Assembly: GCF_015352985.1 (NCBI RefSeq)
Contig: NZ_JACYXF010000057.1
Location: 1-41,830, forward strand
Direction of reading: 5' to 3'
Length of the DNA: 41,830 bases
Source: Noviherbaspirillum malthae
GTDB taxonomy: Bacteria > Pseudomonadota > Gammaproteobacteria > Burkholderiales > Burkholderiaceae_D
Shown: one piece after another, positions 32,553 through 41,289 of the stretch
Numbering within the stretch: position 1 is the stretch's first letter
How the letters are laid out: every line of letters begins with the position of its first letter
Position numbers and translations under genes: made by a program
Notes under the pieces: model-generated
Databases searched by the model: none
What the model saw: only the letters and a program-made list of their open reading frames with translations
What the model was told of the DNA's origin: nothing

Positions 32553-33641
32553 ATGAAAATCGAAAACGGAAAAAAACTGATCGCGGCGGCCATCATGGCA
32601 ACCTTCGGCGCAGCCCTGTCCTTGCCGGCTCAGTCGCAATCACAATCTCAGTCGCAGTCCCAGGACAAGACCGGCGCGCCTGCTGCCCGCTCGTCGACCG
32701 GCGCCAGCACCTCGCGCGACATGCGCGCCAGCAAGCTGATCGGCATGGATGTAAAAAATGCAAAGGGCGACAAGCTCGGCAAGATCGACGACGTGATGGT
32801 GGACATCGACAATGAGCGCGCCGCCTACGTCGTGCTGTCCGCCGGCGGCGCGCTCGGCGTCGGCAACAGGATGGTGGCGGTGCCCGCCGCCAGCTTCAAG
32901 GTCGGCAACGACAAGGACGGCGTCATCCTCAACGCCACTGCCGACCAGCTGAAGAAGGCGCCGGAGTACGACGAGAAGAAGCAGGCCAACTTCAGCCGCG
33001 ACAGCTATCGCAGCGAAGTGGACCGCTATTTCTTCAAGGAAGAAACCGTGCGCCACACGCCGTCCGGCGCCAAGCTGATGTCGGCCAAGACGCTGATCGG
33101 CAAGGACATCAACGACCGCGCCGCCCATGACGCCGGCGAGATCGAGGACCTCGTGCTCAACCTCGGCAATGCCGGATCCTATGTGGTGATGGAAGTGGAC
33201 AAGTCCTGGAGCCCCGGCGACAAGCTGGTGGCGGTGCCTTTCTCCGCATTCACCTATCCCAGCCGGCCCGACCTCGACCTGCTGCTCAACATCGACCGCA
33301 AGGTCCTCGAGAATGCCAAGGGCTTTACCGACAACAAGTGGCCCGATCTGGGCTCCACCGCCGCGCAGCAGCAGGTGCGCCAGGAACTGGCGAGCATGCA
33401 GTCGGCGGTCAAGTCCAGTCCGGGCGAAACCCAGACCGGCCGCGAAACCGCAGCTTCCGGCAACATTCCCGGCACCCAGCCGTCCGGCCCGTCCAGCGGC
33501 GGCCCGGGCAATGCGACCGGCGGCAGCTCCAGCAGCGGCGGCGCCGGCGGCTCGGCGGGTGCCAATGCGGGCTCCTCGGCGGGCACCAGCTCGGGTGCGG
33601 CGCCGGCTTCCGGCACGCCGTCCGGCAGCAGCGCACGCTGA
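32553..33641 (+). CDS. Exported double PRC-barrel protein with Ser/Gly-rich tail
   Basis: 362 residues. A signal peptide (about 1-27, ending SLPAQS) is followed by a pure (SQ)n run at about 27-36, encoded by a short hexamer-like repeat at about 32630-32665. Two PRC-barrel units follow: ASKLIGMDVKNAKGDKLGKIDDVMVDI (about 58-130) and AKTLIGKDINDRAAHDAGEIEDLVL (about 173-250). From about 285 the tail is Ser/Gly/Ala-rich and low in complexity. PRC barrels act in RNA processing and photosynthetic reaction centres, but exported tandem copies are usually uncharacterised stress proteins. The ATG follows GAGGAGTCTGAATA. Confidence 0.88.
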   Translation: MKIENGKKLIAAAIMATFGAALSLPAQSQSQSQSQSQDKTGAPAARSSTGASTSRDMRASKLIGMDVKNAKGDKLGKIDDVMVDIDNERAAYVVLSAGGALGVGNRMVAVPAASFKVGNDKDGVILNATADQLKKAPEYDEKKQANFSRDSYRSEVDRYFFKEETVRHTPSGAKLMSAKTLIGKDINDRAAHDAGEIEDLVLNLGNAGSYVVMEVDKSWSPGDKLVAVPFSAFTYPSRPDLDLLLNIDRKVLENAKGFTDNKWPDLGSTAAQQQVRQELASMQSAVKSSPGETQTGRETAASGNIPGTQPSGPSSGGPGNATGGSSSSGGAGGSAGANAGSSAGTSSGAAPASGTPSGSSAR

Positions 33642-33692
33642 CCGGCTCCATCGGCTACAGGCACAAGCACTGGCCGGGGGCTGCCCTTGTTC

Positions 33693-34853
33693 ATGAGCAT
33701 GCATGATGCGGCCTTCTGGCTGGCGCTGGCCAGCTTCATCATCGTCGCCGGCATCTGCCTCGAAGTCGCGCTCGGCTGGCGCAGGATCGCCCAGCTCAGG
33801 GATGTACCGCCGGCGGAGGGCGATGCATTGCCGCTGGTGTCGGTGGTCGTGTCGGCGCTCAACGAAGCCGGCACCATCGAGCCGGCGATGCGCTCGCTGC
33901 TGCGCATCGACTATCCCAGGCTGGAAATCATTGCCATCGACGACCGTTCCACCGATGCAACCGGCGCGGTGCTCGACCGCATCGCGGCCGACGATGCACG
34001 GCTGAAGGTGCTGCACCTGGAATCGCTGCCGGCCGGCTGGCTCGGCAAGAACCATGCGCTGCAGCGCGGCGCGCAGATGGCCGGCGGCGACTACCTGCTG
34101 TTCACCGATGCCGACGCGGTATTCGCGCCGAGTGCCTTGCGCCGCGCGATCGCCTACTGCGAGGACAGGCGTGTCGATCACCTCACCCTGTTCTTCGACG
34201 TGGTTGCGCGCCCGCCCCTGCTGCAGGTGATGATCCTGAGTTTCGCCACGGCCTTCATGTCACGCTTCAAGCCCTGGAAAGTGGCGGACTCGCCAAGCCG
34301 CTACGTCGGCGTCGGCGGTTTCAACCTGGTCAGGCGCCATGCCTATTTCGATATCGGCGGCCATGCGGCGATGCCGCTGGCGGTGCTCGACGACATGATG
34401 CTGGGCAAACGGATCAAGGCGCACGGCTACCGCCAGCATGCGCTGTTCGGCAGCGACATGGTGGCCATCGAGTGGTATCCGACGACGCGCGACATGATGC
34501 GCGGCATGGAAAAGAACATTTTTTCCGCCTTCGATTACCAGCTGCTGCAGCTGCTTGCGGTGACGCTGCTCATTCTCGGGCTGCGCGTATGGCCGTGGAT
34601 AGGCATGTTCGTCACTGACGGCGCCACCCGCTGGCTCAACATCGCCACCGTGCTCGCCGGCATGCTGCTCTACATCGACCTGCTGCAGGCGCGCGGCTGG
34701 TCCTGGCGCTGCCTGCTCTACGCCCCCGTCGTCAGCCTGGTGGAACTGCTGATCTGGTGGCGCGGCAGCCTGCTGGCGCTGGCGCGCAACGGCATCGACT
34801 GGCGCGGCACGCGCTATCCCTTGCAGGAACTCAAGCGGGCGCACGAACGCTGA
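33693..34853 (+). CDS. Membrane-anchored family 2 glycosyltransferase
   Basis: 386 residues. One N-terminal membrane helix (about 8-28) precedes a GT-A domain with LVSVVVSALNEAGTIEPAM, AIDDRSTDATG, LLFTDADAVF (DxD-like), GVGGFNLVRR and VLDDMMLGKRIKAHG; three C-terminal helices follow (about 290-370). The layout resembles carotenoid or hopanoid/lipid glucosyltransferases such as CruC-like enzymes, but no carotenoid gene lies nearby and the acceptor cannot be named. Start ATG at 33693; TTG at 33687 and ATG at 33699 are alternatives. It stands 51 bp after the PRC-barrel gene. Confidence 0.9.
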   Translation: MSMHDAAFWLALASFIIVAGICLEVALGWRRIAQLRDVPPAEGDALPLVSVVVSALNEAGTIEPAMRSLLRIDYPRLEIIAIDDRSTDATGAVLDRIAADDARLKVLHLESLPAGWLGKNHALQRGAQMAGGDYLLFTDADAVFAPSALRRAIAYCEDRRVDHLTLFFDVVARPPLLQVMILSFATAFMSRFKPWKVADSPSRYVGVGGFNLVRRHAYFDIGGHAAMPLAVLDDMMLGKRIKAHGYRQHALFGSDMVAIEWYPTTRDMMRGMEKNIFSAFDYQLLQLLAVTLLILGLRVWPWIGMFVTDGATRWLNIATVLAGMLLYIDLLQARGWSWRCLLYAPVVSLVELLIWWRGSLLALARNGIDWRGTRYPLQELKRAHER

Positions 34854-34958
34854 GCCGGCACTGAATCTTTGTATCCGAATCCGCTGTCCAAACCGGCAGA
34901 CAATGCGGAGGCACGTCCGTGTTCTGCAGTTATCGGCCAATACTGGCAGGAGTCAATC

Positions 34959-35429
34959 ATGTCGACCGTAGAAAAATCGGTGCAGGTCAATGTGCCGGTC
35001 AGCACCGTCTACAACCAGTGGACGCAGTTCGAGGAGTTTCCGCAATTCATGGAAGGCGTCATCGAGGTGAGGCAGCTCGATCCAACCCGGCTGCACTGGC
35101 GTGCCGACTTTGGCGGCAGGACCAAGGAATGGGAGGCCGAGATCACCGAGCAGCTGCCCGACCGCCGCATCGCATGGCGCAGCATCTCGGGTGCGCCCAA
35201 TGCCGGCATCGTGCTCTTCGAGGATCTCGGCGGCAGCACGCGGGTCACCGTGCAGATGGACTATGCGCCGCAAGGCATTGCCGAAAACATGGCCCATGTG
35301 CTCGGCCTGCTCGGGCGCATGCTGGAACACAATCTCGAGCGCTTCAAGACGTTCATCGAAGCGCGCGGCCGGGAAACCGGCGCATGGCGCGGCAAGGTCG
35401 ACCAGCCGCATGAGCATGCCCGCGGCTGA
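34959..35429 (+). CDS. SRPBCC-family protein
   Basis: 156 residues from the ATG at 34959 (CAGGAGTCAATC). It opens STVEKSVQVNVPVSTVYNQW, then FEEFPQFMEGVIEVRQLD, and ends with ENMAHVLGLLGRMLEHNLERFKTFIE. This is the polyketide-cyclase/dehydrase-like branch of the START/SRPBCC fold, a hydrophobic-ligand binding cup. No signal peptide. Such proteins are common next to stress or membrane genes; the ligand is unknown. It is followed 59 bp later by the CzcE-like gene. Confidence 0.93.
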   Translation: MSTVEKSVQVNVPVSTVYNQWTQFEEFPQFMEGVIEVRQLDPTRLHWRADFGGRTKEWEAEITEQLPDRRIAWRSISGAPNAGIVLFEDLGGSTRVTVQMDYAPQGIAENMAHVLGLLGRMLEHNLERFKTFIEARGRETGAWRGKVDQPHEHARG

Positions 35430-35488
35430 AGCCGCCTCGCCGCCTGGCCGCGTCGTTTCACGCTTTCCTCCACTCACCGGAGAACGAC

Positions 35489-35842
35489 ATGAAAACCACT
35501 TCCCTGCGAACCGCCATCGGCGCCTTCGCACTCAGCCTCGCCTCGCTTTCCGCCTCGGCACTCGAAACCCCGGTCAGGCTGCTGGGCGACCCGGCGCCGC
35601 CGGAAGCCGCGCAGTACACGATTGCCATCACGCCTTCGACGCGCTGGGTCAACGTGACCGGCGGTGAAATCGTCAGGTTCGATGTCGGCGGCAAGTCCTT
35701 TGCGTGGAGCTTCACCGGCGCCACCAGCATATCGTCGTTCGACCTCAAGCGCGTGGCGCCGCCCGGCATGCTGGACCGCAGCATCATGGCCTATATCGCA
35801 CCCGACCCGCGCTACATCGGCGGCGATGGTCCCGAAGAGTGA
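35489..35842 (+). CDS. CzcE-family periplasmic metal-binding protein
   Basis: 117 residues with a signal peptide (about 1-24, ending SASA). The mature part reads VRLLGDPAPPEAAQYTIAI, STRWVNVTGGEIVRFDVGG, FAWSFTGATSISSFDL and VAPPGMLDRS, which is the CzcE pattern known from Cupriavidus heavy-metal resistance, where CzcE binds copper. No czc efflux, copper or zinc genes are present here, so this is an orphan copy and a metal role is inferred from family only. Its stop is 7 bp from the stop of the convergent MipA-like gene. Confidence 0.85.
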   Translation: MKTTSLRTAIGAFALSLASLSASALETPVRLLGDPAPPEAAQYTIAITPSTRWVNVTGGEIVRFDVGGKSFAWSFTGATSISSFDLKRVAPPGMLDRSIMAYIAPDPRYIGGDGPEE

Positions 35843-35849
35843 ACAGGCC

Positions 35850-36740
35850 TTAATCGAGACTGTAATCGTCGTCCTGCACCCTCGCGGCCGACTGGCCGAA
35901 CACCCATGACACCGCAAGGCCACCGGTGACGGCGCTGCGCTGCCGCACCAGCGGGCTGTCGGCAAATGCCGCGCCGCCCAGATGGTCGTAGCGCAGGAAG
36001 GCGCCCACCCAGTAGCGGGAAAAGCGCTTCGACAGCGTGGCCATTGCCTGCATCCCGGCGTAGCCGCCGGGCGCTGCGTAAGCCGGACGGTCCGACCTCG
36101 CATCGGTTGCGCTTACGCCATAGAAGTACTGGTTGTATTCGCGCGAACTGTAGACCGGTCCGGTCTGCAACCCGAGCTTCCATCCGCGCAGTCCCCCGGG
36201 ATCGGTCATCTGCAGCAGCAGGATGGGCGAAAACAGCCAGCCGACGTGGCGCGGCGAGGATTCCACCGTGAACGCCGCGCGTACCGGCAGGCGCAGATCG
36301 AGGCGGGCCTGTTGGCGCTCGCTGCTCCACAGGCGCAGATCGGCGGTCGGTCCGGCTTCGACGATGGGCCGCAGTTTTTCCATGCCCCGGCGCAAGGGAC
36401 TGTTGTCGCTGCGCCCCGGCACGCTGGCGTTCAGGCTCAGGTTGAGCTCCACCCGGTCGCTCTCGAACAGCGCCGCGCGCAAGCCGCTGCGGTCGGCCTG
36501 AAGGATCTCGCCGCGGTAGACGAAGTAAGGCGCCGGCAGCAGATAGGTGGAACGGGTGTCGGCCCCGCGATAGTCGGGCACGCTCAGCACGCCGAGCCCG
36601 AGGCCGACTTCCCACTTGGGCTGCGCTTCAGGTTGAGATTGGGCGCGGACCTGGCCCGGCATGGCATGGAAGAGAAACAGCAGCGCAGCGAACGCCGCGC
36701 GCGGAACAAAAACTGAGGAGGCAGGATGAAGTGCGGGCAT
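35850..36740 (-). CDS. MipA/OmpV-family outer-membrane protein
   Basis: 296 residues. The start MPALHPASSVFVPRAAFAAL is followed by a hydrophobic signal core (to about residue 33). The mature part has the family pattern PKWEVGLGLGVLSVPDYRGAD, YLLPAPYFVYRGEILQADR, then alternating beta strands ending in GLAVSWVFGQS. MipA/OmpV proteins are outer-membrane scaffolds or porin-like barrels for murein enzymes. A terminal aromatic residue is absent: the chain ends DDDYSLD. Alone on the minus strand, converging on the CzcE-like gene. Confidence 0.92.
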   Translation of the reverse strand: MPALHPASSVFVPRAAFAALLFLFHAMPGQVRAQSQPEAQPKWEVGLGLGVLSVPDYRGADTRSTYLLPAPYFVYRGEILQADRSGLRAALFESDRVELNLSLNASVPGRSDNSPLRRGMEKLRPIVEAGPTADLRLWSSERQQARLDLRLPVRAAFTVESSPRHVGWLFSPILLLQMTDPGGLRGWKLGLQTGPVYSSREYNQYFYGVSATDARSDRPAYAAPGGYAGMQAMATLSKRFSRYWVGAFLRYDHLGGAAFADSPLVRQRSAVTGGLAVSWVFGQSAARVQDDDYSLD

Positions 36741-36854
36741 GCGGCTCGGAAAGAAGGGAAATTCCGCATTGGACCGCAGGCTCTGCCATTTATCCCGGCT
36801 GCTTGAGCTGGCGCATGCCGCTCCAGTCCAAGCAGCAAGCTCAAGCCATGGAAA

Positions 36855-38138
36855 TCAGCCGCCGAACAAGCCCTTGAGCATCCTCACCGGATTGGGCACG
36901 CCGGGCAACGACGGCAGTACCGATTCCTGGGGCTCCGCAGTGCCGCCGTTCACGCCGGCCCCGCCCATACCGCCCGTATTGCCTGCGCCGCGCTGGGCAT
37001 CCGCGCCGTCGGCCATGCCGAGCATGGTCATGCCGGTGGACTTGATGCGGACCCTTGCCGTCCACTCCGGCTGCCAGTCGGCGGGTGCCTTGGCCGGGCG
37101 CGGCGGATGCGACACATTCAGTTCGGGACCGTAGGCGATCATGTTGACCATCGCGCCTTCGGCCTTGTCGAAGATGCCTTTGGGTATCGTGCAGTTCGTG
37201 ACGCTCGGCTGCAGCACGATCTTTTGCTGCAGCAGCCTGGCCACCTGCGCCGGCGATTGATAGCCCATCAGCGCCCAACCGTTCTCCGGCTTTTCGCTCG
37301 AGCTCCAGAGAATCATGTCCTGCGCGCCGTCCGGCCCGGAAGCCGCGCCCTGCGCCTGCAGGAAGTAGGCCCTGGCGTGCTGCATGGATGGCCAGCTCAG
37401 CTGCACGCCATCCCTGGGCTGTCCCTTGGCGGTCATGCTGGCGCGCGGCAGGAAGTCGTATTCCTGGCCGACGCTGAACTTCAGGCCGGGCGGCACCCCT
37501 TCCCCGCTGACCGCATGCTCGCCCTGCAGCGATGCATTGTCGGGCACGCGCTTGGTGTCGCGCTCGTTGGGCCACAGCGCATTGCCGGCGCGGTTCTGCA
37601 CGCCCTTGCTGGTGCCCGCATGGCTGGAGAAGAACTGCGCATATTCTGCGGGGTTCTGCTTGGCGAAATCCAGAATGCGCGGCTGTCCCGCAGCGATGCT
37701 GTCGCCGCAGCCCCAGTACATCAGGATGCGGCCTTTCGGCTTTTCCGGCGTGTCGCTGCGCTGTTCGGAATGGGTGCTGCCATGGCCGGCCGGCTGCGGA
37801 CGGTAGGGCATGAGCAGCAGCGACGGCCCCATGTTCATGCCGGAAGGAATGGCATGCGTGCCTTCGACGCCAGCCGGCCTGGCGCGTACATGGAGTTCGG
37901 CATCGAGGGATTTGCCGCTGCCGCCCATGCCGCCCATGGCTGCTGCCGGATTGCCGCCCGTCAGTGCGCCGAGCAGTCCGGCGCCCATGCCGCCTCCGTC
38001 GGGCATGCCGGGAATCGACATGCTGGCGGTGGACAGGTCAACCCAGTATTGCGCGGCCGGCGCGCGGTTCTGGGCGTGCGCCGTCAGCGCGCCGGCCGCG
38101 ATGCAGGCGGCAAGGACGGTGCGGGTGGATGCGGACAT
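36855..38138 (-). CDS. Exported hypothetical protein, 427 residues
   Basis: Start at 38138 after AGGGAGAACATC. A Sec signal peptide (about 1-23, ending TAHAQ) leads to a glycine/methionine-rich segment (GGGMGAGLLGALTGG, AAAMGGMGG), then an otherwise soluble domain with GRILMYWGCGDSIAAGQP, LPRASMTAKGQ and YFLQAQGAASGP. A C-terminal linker is again Gly-rich. I do not recognise the family. The Tyr-Trp-Gly-Cys-Gly-Asp motif and a second cysteine (VTNCTIPKG) may form a disulfide. It lies between MipA and the MBL gene, same strand, but with gaps above 100 bp. Confidence 0.78.
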   Translation of the reverse strand: MSASTRTVLAACIAAGALTAHAQNRAPAAQYWVDLSTASMSIPGMPDGGGMGAGLLGALTGGNPAAAMGGMGGSGKSLDAELHVRARPAGVEGTHAIPSGMNMGPSLLLMPYRPQPAGHGSTHSEQRSDTPEKPKGRILMYWGCGDSIAAGQPRILDFAKQNPAEYAQFFSSHAGTSKGVQNRAGNALWPNERDTKRVPDNASLQGEHAVSGEGVPPGLKFSVGQEYDFLPRASMTAKGQPRDGVQLSWPSMQHARAYFLQAQGAASGPDGAQDMILWSSSEKPENGWALMGYQSPAQVARLLQQKIVLQPSVTNCTIPKGIFDKAEGAMVNMIAYGPELNVSHPPRPAKAPADWQPEWTARVRIKSTGMTMLGMADGADAQRGAGNTGGMGGAGVNGGTAEPQESVLPSLPGVPNPVRMLKGLFGG

Positions 38139-38356
38139 GATGTTCTCCCTGGTGCGAAGTATCGGAATCGTGGAATGGTTAATCGGCGAAGCGGCAGGCC
38201 GCGCGGCAGGCTCGCGCACGGCGGCAGATGACAGGCGGCAAGCCGGATACCATGAAAGCGCGATAGCTTACGCGAGCACCCCGGCCTTGTATCTCCCACG
38301 TTCATGGGAAAGCCGGAGTGTCAGGAAGACTGGGGAAAGAAGCGGACAGGAGCAAG

Positions 38357-38384
38357 CCCGTGCCGGCGAGGGTTCCGGCACGGG
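38357..38384 (-). terminator. Hairpin downstream of the MBL gene
   Basis: CCCGTGCCGG (38357-38366) is exactly inverted at 38375-38384 around an 8-base loop. It is 23 bases beyond the stop of the metallo-hydrolase gene on the minus strand. There is no T-run, so it may act as a weak terminator or 3' end protector. Confidence 0.5.
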
Positions 38385-38406
38385 TAAGGAATCACTTTTA
38401 CTTCTG

Positions 38407-39408
38407 CTACTTCTGCTGAAGCGGCGAATACTCGACCGGCACCCAGGAGAATCCCTTCCTTTCGGCGCGCACATGGCCGATGCCGGGGAAAGGCAGGTGC
38501 GCACCGGCGACCCACAGCTTGTTCTTTGCAGCCCGGGCAAAGAGGGCCTTGCGGGTCGCGATGGCCTTCTTGCTGTCGACGTCGAATTCGATGGCGACTT
38601 CCGGCCGGGCGAACTGCACCGCGTGGCTGTGCACGATGTCGCCCCAGACCAGCAGCTGGTCCTCGCCCGAGCCGAACAGGTAGCCGGCATGGCCCGGCGT
38701 GTGGCCCTGGGCCGGCACCGACACCACGCCAGGCAGGATGGTATCGCCCGGATCGAACTGCTTGAACTTGCCGGCCGCGACATAGGGCTCGATCGCATCC
38801 TGCGCCATCTTGAAGAAGGGCTGCGCATCCTGCGGCGCCTTGGCTCCGTTGTCCTTGCTCAGCCAGAACGCAGCCTCGTCCTCGGCTGCATAAATGGTGG
38901 CATTCGGAAAGGCGGGCCGGCCGTCGGTGGCCAGCAGGCCGCAGGCATGGTCGCCGTGGAGGTGGGTCAGCAGCACCGTGTCGACGTGAGCCTTGTCGTA
39001 TCCCGCCGCGCGCAGGTTGTCGGGAATGACGCCGAGCGTCGGGCCGAAGCATTTGGCAGCGCCGGTATCGACCAGGATGAGATTCTTGCCGGTGTTGATC
39101 AGAAAGGCGTTGACCGCCGTCTGCACGCCCTTTTCCGATTCGATGAACATGCGGGCCAGCAGGCCCTGGATATCATTGGCGCTGGCTCCCTTGAGCAGCT
39201 TGGTATCGAGTGCGACATAGCCGTCATACAAAGCGGTGACTTCGATATCGCCGATATTGATCCGGTAATAGCCGGGCACCTGCGTCGTCTGCTTGGCCGG
39301 GGGCGCCGCCTGAGCGGCCGAAGGCACGGCACCGGCAAGCGCCGCAGCGCCGGCAAACAACGCAGACAGCAGCCAGCGCTGTCCCCTCTTCGATCTGAAT
39401 CCTGCCAT
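38407..39408 (-). CDS. Exported metallo-beta-lactamase-fold hydrolase
   Basis: 333 residues. A Sec signal peptide (about 1-35, ending AAQAAP) precedes an MBL fold with the zinc motif HLHGDH at 149-154, an upstream ILVDTGAAKC, and later GHTPGHAGY and WGDIVHSHAVQ supplying further ligands. This is the broad quorum-quenching/N-acyl-homoserine-lactonase-like branch of periplasmic MBL enzymes; a beta-lactam role is not supported by particular features. The substrate is not known. The start at 39408 is immediately followed by a basic signal region (GFRSKRGQRW). Confidence 0.93.
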   Translation of the reverse strand: MAGFRSKRGQRWLLSALFAGAAALAGAVPSAAQAAPPAKQTTQVPGYYRINIGDIEVTALYDGYVALDTKLLKGASANDIQGLLARMFIESEKGVQTAVNAFLINTGKNLILVDTGAAKCFGPTLGVIPDNLRAAGYDKAHVDTVLLTHLHGDHACGLLATDGRPAFPNATIYAAEDEAAFWLSKDNGAKAPQDAQPFFKMAQDAIEPYVAAGKFKQFDPGDTILPGVVSVPAQGHTPGHAGYLFGSGEDQLLVWGDIVHSHAVQFARPEVAIEFDVDSKKAIATRKALFARAAKNKLWVAGAHLPFPGIGHVRAERKGFSWVPVEYSPLQQK

Positions 39409-39570
39409 GGGCGTTTCCTATCAATTGAACAAGATTGTCGATCATAGCGTAAAACCATGAAGGAAATTTTGCATGCCTGCCAACGCGGGATGCAAATTAA
39501 CGCATTGCATCACAGAACCATTTTCGAAAAGCCGAAACTAAGATGTTTTGAGACTCCGCAAGGTGATGTC

Positions 39571-39756
39571 ATGCAAGATCGCAGAATGAATTCCGTCAGT
39601 GCCGGCACCGCAGCCAGCGCATTCACGCGCCTGATGGAAAAGCTCACCGGCAAGCCGGCGGCAACGGAACAGCCGAAGCCCGATGATGGCGCGGACTTCG
39701 GATCGAAGTCGATCGTCGACGTGACGGAAGCACTGCTGCGCCAGCTCGACAAATAA
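39571..39756 (+). CDS. Small 61-residue hydrophilic protein
   Basis: From the ATG at 39571 (AAGGTGATGTC before it). It reads SAFTRLMEKLTGKPAAT then KSIVDVTEALLRQLDK; a short amphipathic helix at each end and a disordered middle. No signal peptide or known family. A clean intrinsic terminator follows 34 bp after the stop, which supports the gene. A second ATG at 39586 is possible. Divergent from the MBL gene. Confidence 0.6.
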   Translation: MQDRRMNSVSAGTAASAFTRLMEKLTGKPAATEQPKPDDGADFGSKSIVDVTEALLRQLDK

Positions 39757-39790
39757 GCGAAAAGACAAATTGAAACAGCGTTAAAAAAGA

Positions 39791-39817
39791 AAGGCACCGT
39801 CAAGCGGTGCCTTTTTT
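39791..39817. terminator. Bidirectional intrinsic terminator
   Basis: AAGGCACCG (39791-39799) pairs with CGGTGCCTT (39805-39813) around TCAAG, with a T-run on the plus strand and A-rich sequence before the left arm. It can end transcription of the 61-aa gene on the plus strand and of the 65-aa gene on the minus strand. Confidence 0.92.
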
Positions 39818-39855
39818 CATGCCTGCATGTTACGGCATGCCATCATCGGTAAGGA

Positions 39856-40053
39856 TTAATGATGGCGCTCCTGCTTCTTGCCGCCACCCGCGCCTTCATC
39901 GCTGCCGGCCTTGGTATGGCTCTTGGCATCATGGCTGGTCTCGTTGCTGCGCCCCGACTGGCCGTCGACGGACTTGACGTCGGCTTCGGTGACTGCGCCT
40001 TTCTTCTGGTCCTGCGGCGTGCTGCCGGTGTTTCCTGTGCTTGCATTCGTCAT
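39856..40053 (-). CDS. Small Gly/Ser/Lys-rich hydrophilic protein (65 aa)
   Basis: ATG at 40053 follows GAGGTTCATC. The chain is polar and low-complexity (TNASTGNTGSTPQDQKKGAV at the start, GAGGGKKQERHH at the end), with no hydrophobic core. Very likely disordered, of the stress-protein type. The shared terminator follows. No family recognised. Confidence 0.6.
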   Translation of the reverse strand: MTNASTGNTGSTPQDQKKGAVTEADVKSVDGQSGRSNETSHDAKSHTKAGSDEGAGGGKKQERHH

Positions 40054-40175
40054 GATGAACCTCGATGATCTATGTCTGAAAATTAAGCATTGGGCTATCG
40101 TAGACAGCCGCGTATTGCCAAAGATTCAGCGGAGTTGCAAAAAAGCCGGTGATGCAATGATGTTGTCCGCGGCAA

Positions 40176-40424
40176 TCAGCGCCCGGCCCGCCTGACGAGC
40201 CTCAGCAGCAGAAGGAGCACGATGGCGCCGATCGTGGCGACAATGATGCTGCCCAACATGCCCCCGCCTGCCGACACACCGAAGGTGCGGAACAGGAAGC
40301 CGCCGAGAAAGGCACCGACGATTCCCAGGACGATGTCGCCTACCAGGCCGAAGCCGCCGCCGACAATCGCGCTCGCCAGCCAGCCTGCGATCAGGCCGAT
40401 CAACAGAAACCACAAGAGATCCAT
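40176..40424 (-). CDS. GlsB/YeaQ/YmgE-family stress membrane protein
   Basis: 82 residues from the ATG at 40424, with AAAGGAGGAAGAT before it. Three membrane helices rich in glycine: LLWFLLIGLIAGWLASAIVG, GFGLVGDIVLGIVGAFLGG, and MLGSIIVATIGAIVLLLLLR. This is the transglycosylase-associated (YmgE) family, commonly induced by general stress. An extended frame upstream lacks a ribosome binding site. Neighbours are other small stress-like genes. Confidence 0.92.
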   Translation of the reverse strand: MDLLWFLLIGLIAGWLASAIVGGGFGLVGDIVLGIVGAFLGGFLFRTFGVSAGGGMLGSIIVATIGAIVLLLLLRLVRRAGR

Positions 40425-40550
40425 ATCTTCCTCCTTTGGAATGATCAAGATGATGTGTGTTCTGTTTGACAAACAAACCTTGCCGCCTTTCCTTTTCTTG
40501 ACTGTCCTCAAGCGGGCATGGCAGCAATCGATCATCGGTCCGGACTGAAA

Positions 40551-40955
40551 TCAGCGGGTCCGGTAAGCCGCGACACCGGTGGCGGTATCGGCGAATTCCC
40601 GGAAGCGCGCGATCTTGCCGTCGCGGATGGTGAAGATTTCCGCCCAGTCGCTTTCGAATACGCGGTCGGTGCACTTGACGCTCCATGCGGCATGACCGAG
40701 TGCAACTACCTTGTCGCCCTGCGCGATGTACTCGTGCGGTTCGAAGCTCAGCGGATGCTGCGACTCATCGAGGGTGGAGAAGAATTCGGCTACCTGATCC
40801 TTGCCGCGCCGCTTGCCGGTGAACGGCACGTCTTCATGACGGTCGAGCTCCCATTCGATATCGTCGGCGCACAGAGCCAGCAGGCCCGGAATGTCGCCGC
40901 TGCGGAATCTTTCGTAAGCCTGCTTCACCAGCTCGGTATTGTTCCTCTCGTCCAT
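40551..40955 (-). CDS. SnoaL-like / NTF2-fold protein
   Basis: 134 residues from the ATG at 40955, with CAGGAGCGTGATC before it. It reads NTELVKQAYERFRSGDIPGLLALCADDIEWELD, GKRRGKDQVAEFFSTLD and DWAEIFTIRDGKIARFREF, the SnoaL-like NTF2 fold (ketosteroid isomerase-type cone). Cytoplasmic; ligand unknown. In betaproteobacteria these are common small stress or unknown-function genes. Confidence 0.92.
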   Translation of the reverse strand: MDERNNTELVKQAYERFRSGDIPGLLALCADDIEWELDRHEDVPFTGKRRGKDQVAEFFSTLDESQHPLSFEPHEYIAQGDKVVALGHAAWSVKCTDRVFESDWAEIFTIRDGKIARFREFADTATGVAAYRTR

Positions 40956-41289
40956 GATCACGCTCCTGTTCTGGTCACGTTGATACCGGTTGTAGCATAG
41001 GCCGCAGCAATCGAACATGCAATGAAAGAGCGGCAGTCATTGCGCGCAGCCTTGCGTCTATCAGCGACGATTGCTGAAGGTTCATGGTTCGTTGCCGATC
41101 CCCTTCCTGCCGGGCCCGGTGCCACCGAAGCAGATGCGAACACCTTCCATGCCTGATGGCTTTAAAAACGACATTCAAATAATTTCATTGCATTAAAAAT
41201 AATCGGGAACTCACCCTGCCTGCGGCTCCACACATAGAGGCACATCGTTGTGCAACATTCAACAAATTATTTAATTAAAGGAGCATGTT
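40956..41289. other. Intergenic gap of 334 bp
   Basis: No gene recognised. The right half is AT-rich (about 41160-41280). It contains the promoter candidate for the next gene: TTCAAA (41174-41179) and AATAAT (41198-41203), 18 bp apart. Confidence 0.6.
41174..41203 (+). promoter_or_regulatory. Candidate sigma70 promoter of the 72-aa gene
   Basis: TTCAAA and AATAAT with an 18-bp spacer (4 and 5 of 6 matches), in an AT-rich patch about 87 bp upstream of the ATG at 41290. Confidence 0.4.

Noticed and set aside
32630..32665. Microsatellite as possible phase-variation tract
   Set aside because: The repeat encodes (Ser-Gln) in frame with six-base units, so length changes would not shift the frame; it is only a low-complexity coding stretch.
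32640..34181. Long minus-strand open frame opposite the PRC-barrel and glycosyltransferase genes
   Set aside because: Antisense shadow; both plus-strand genes have domains and starts.
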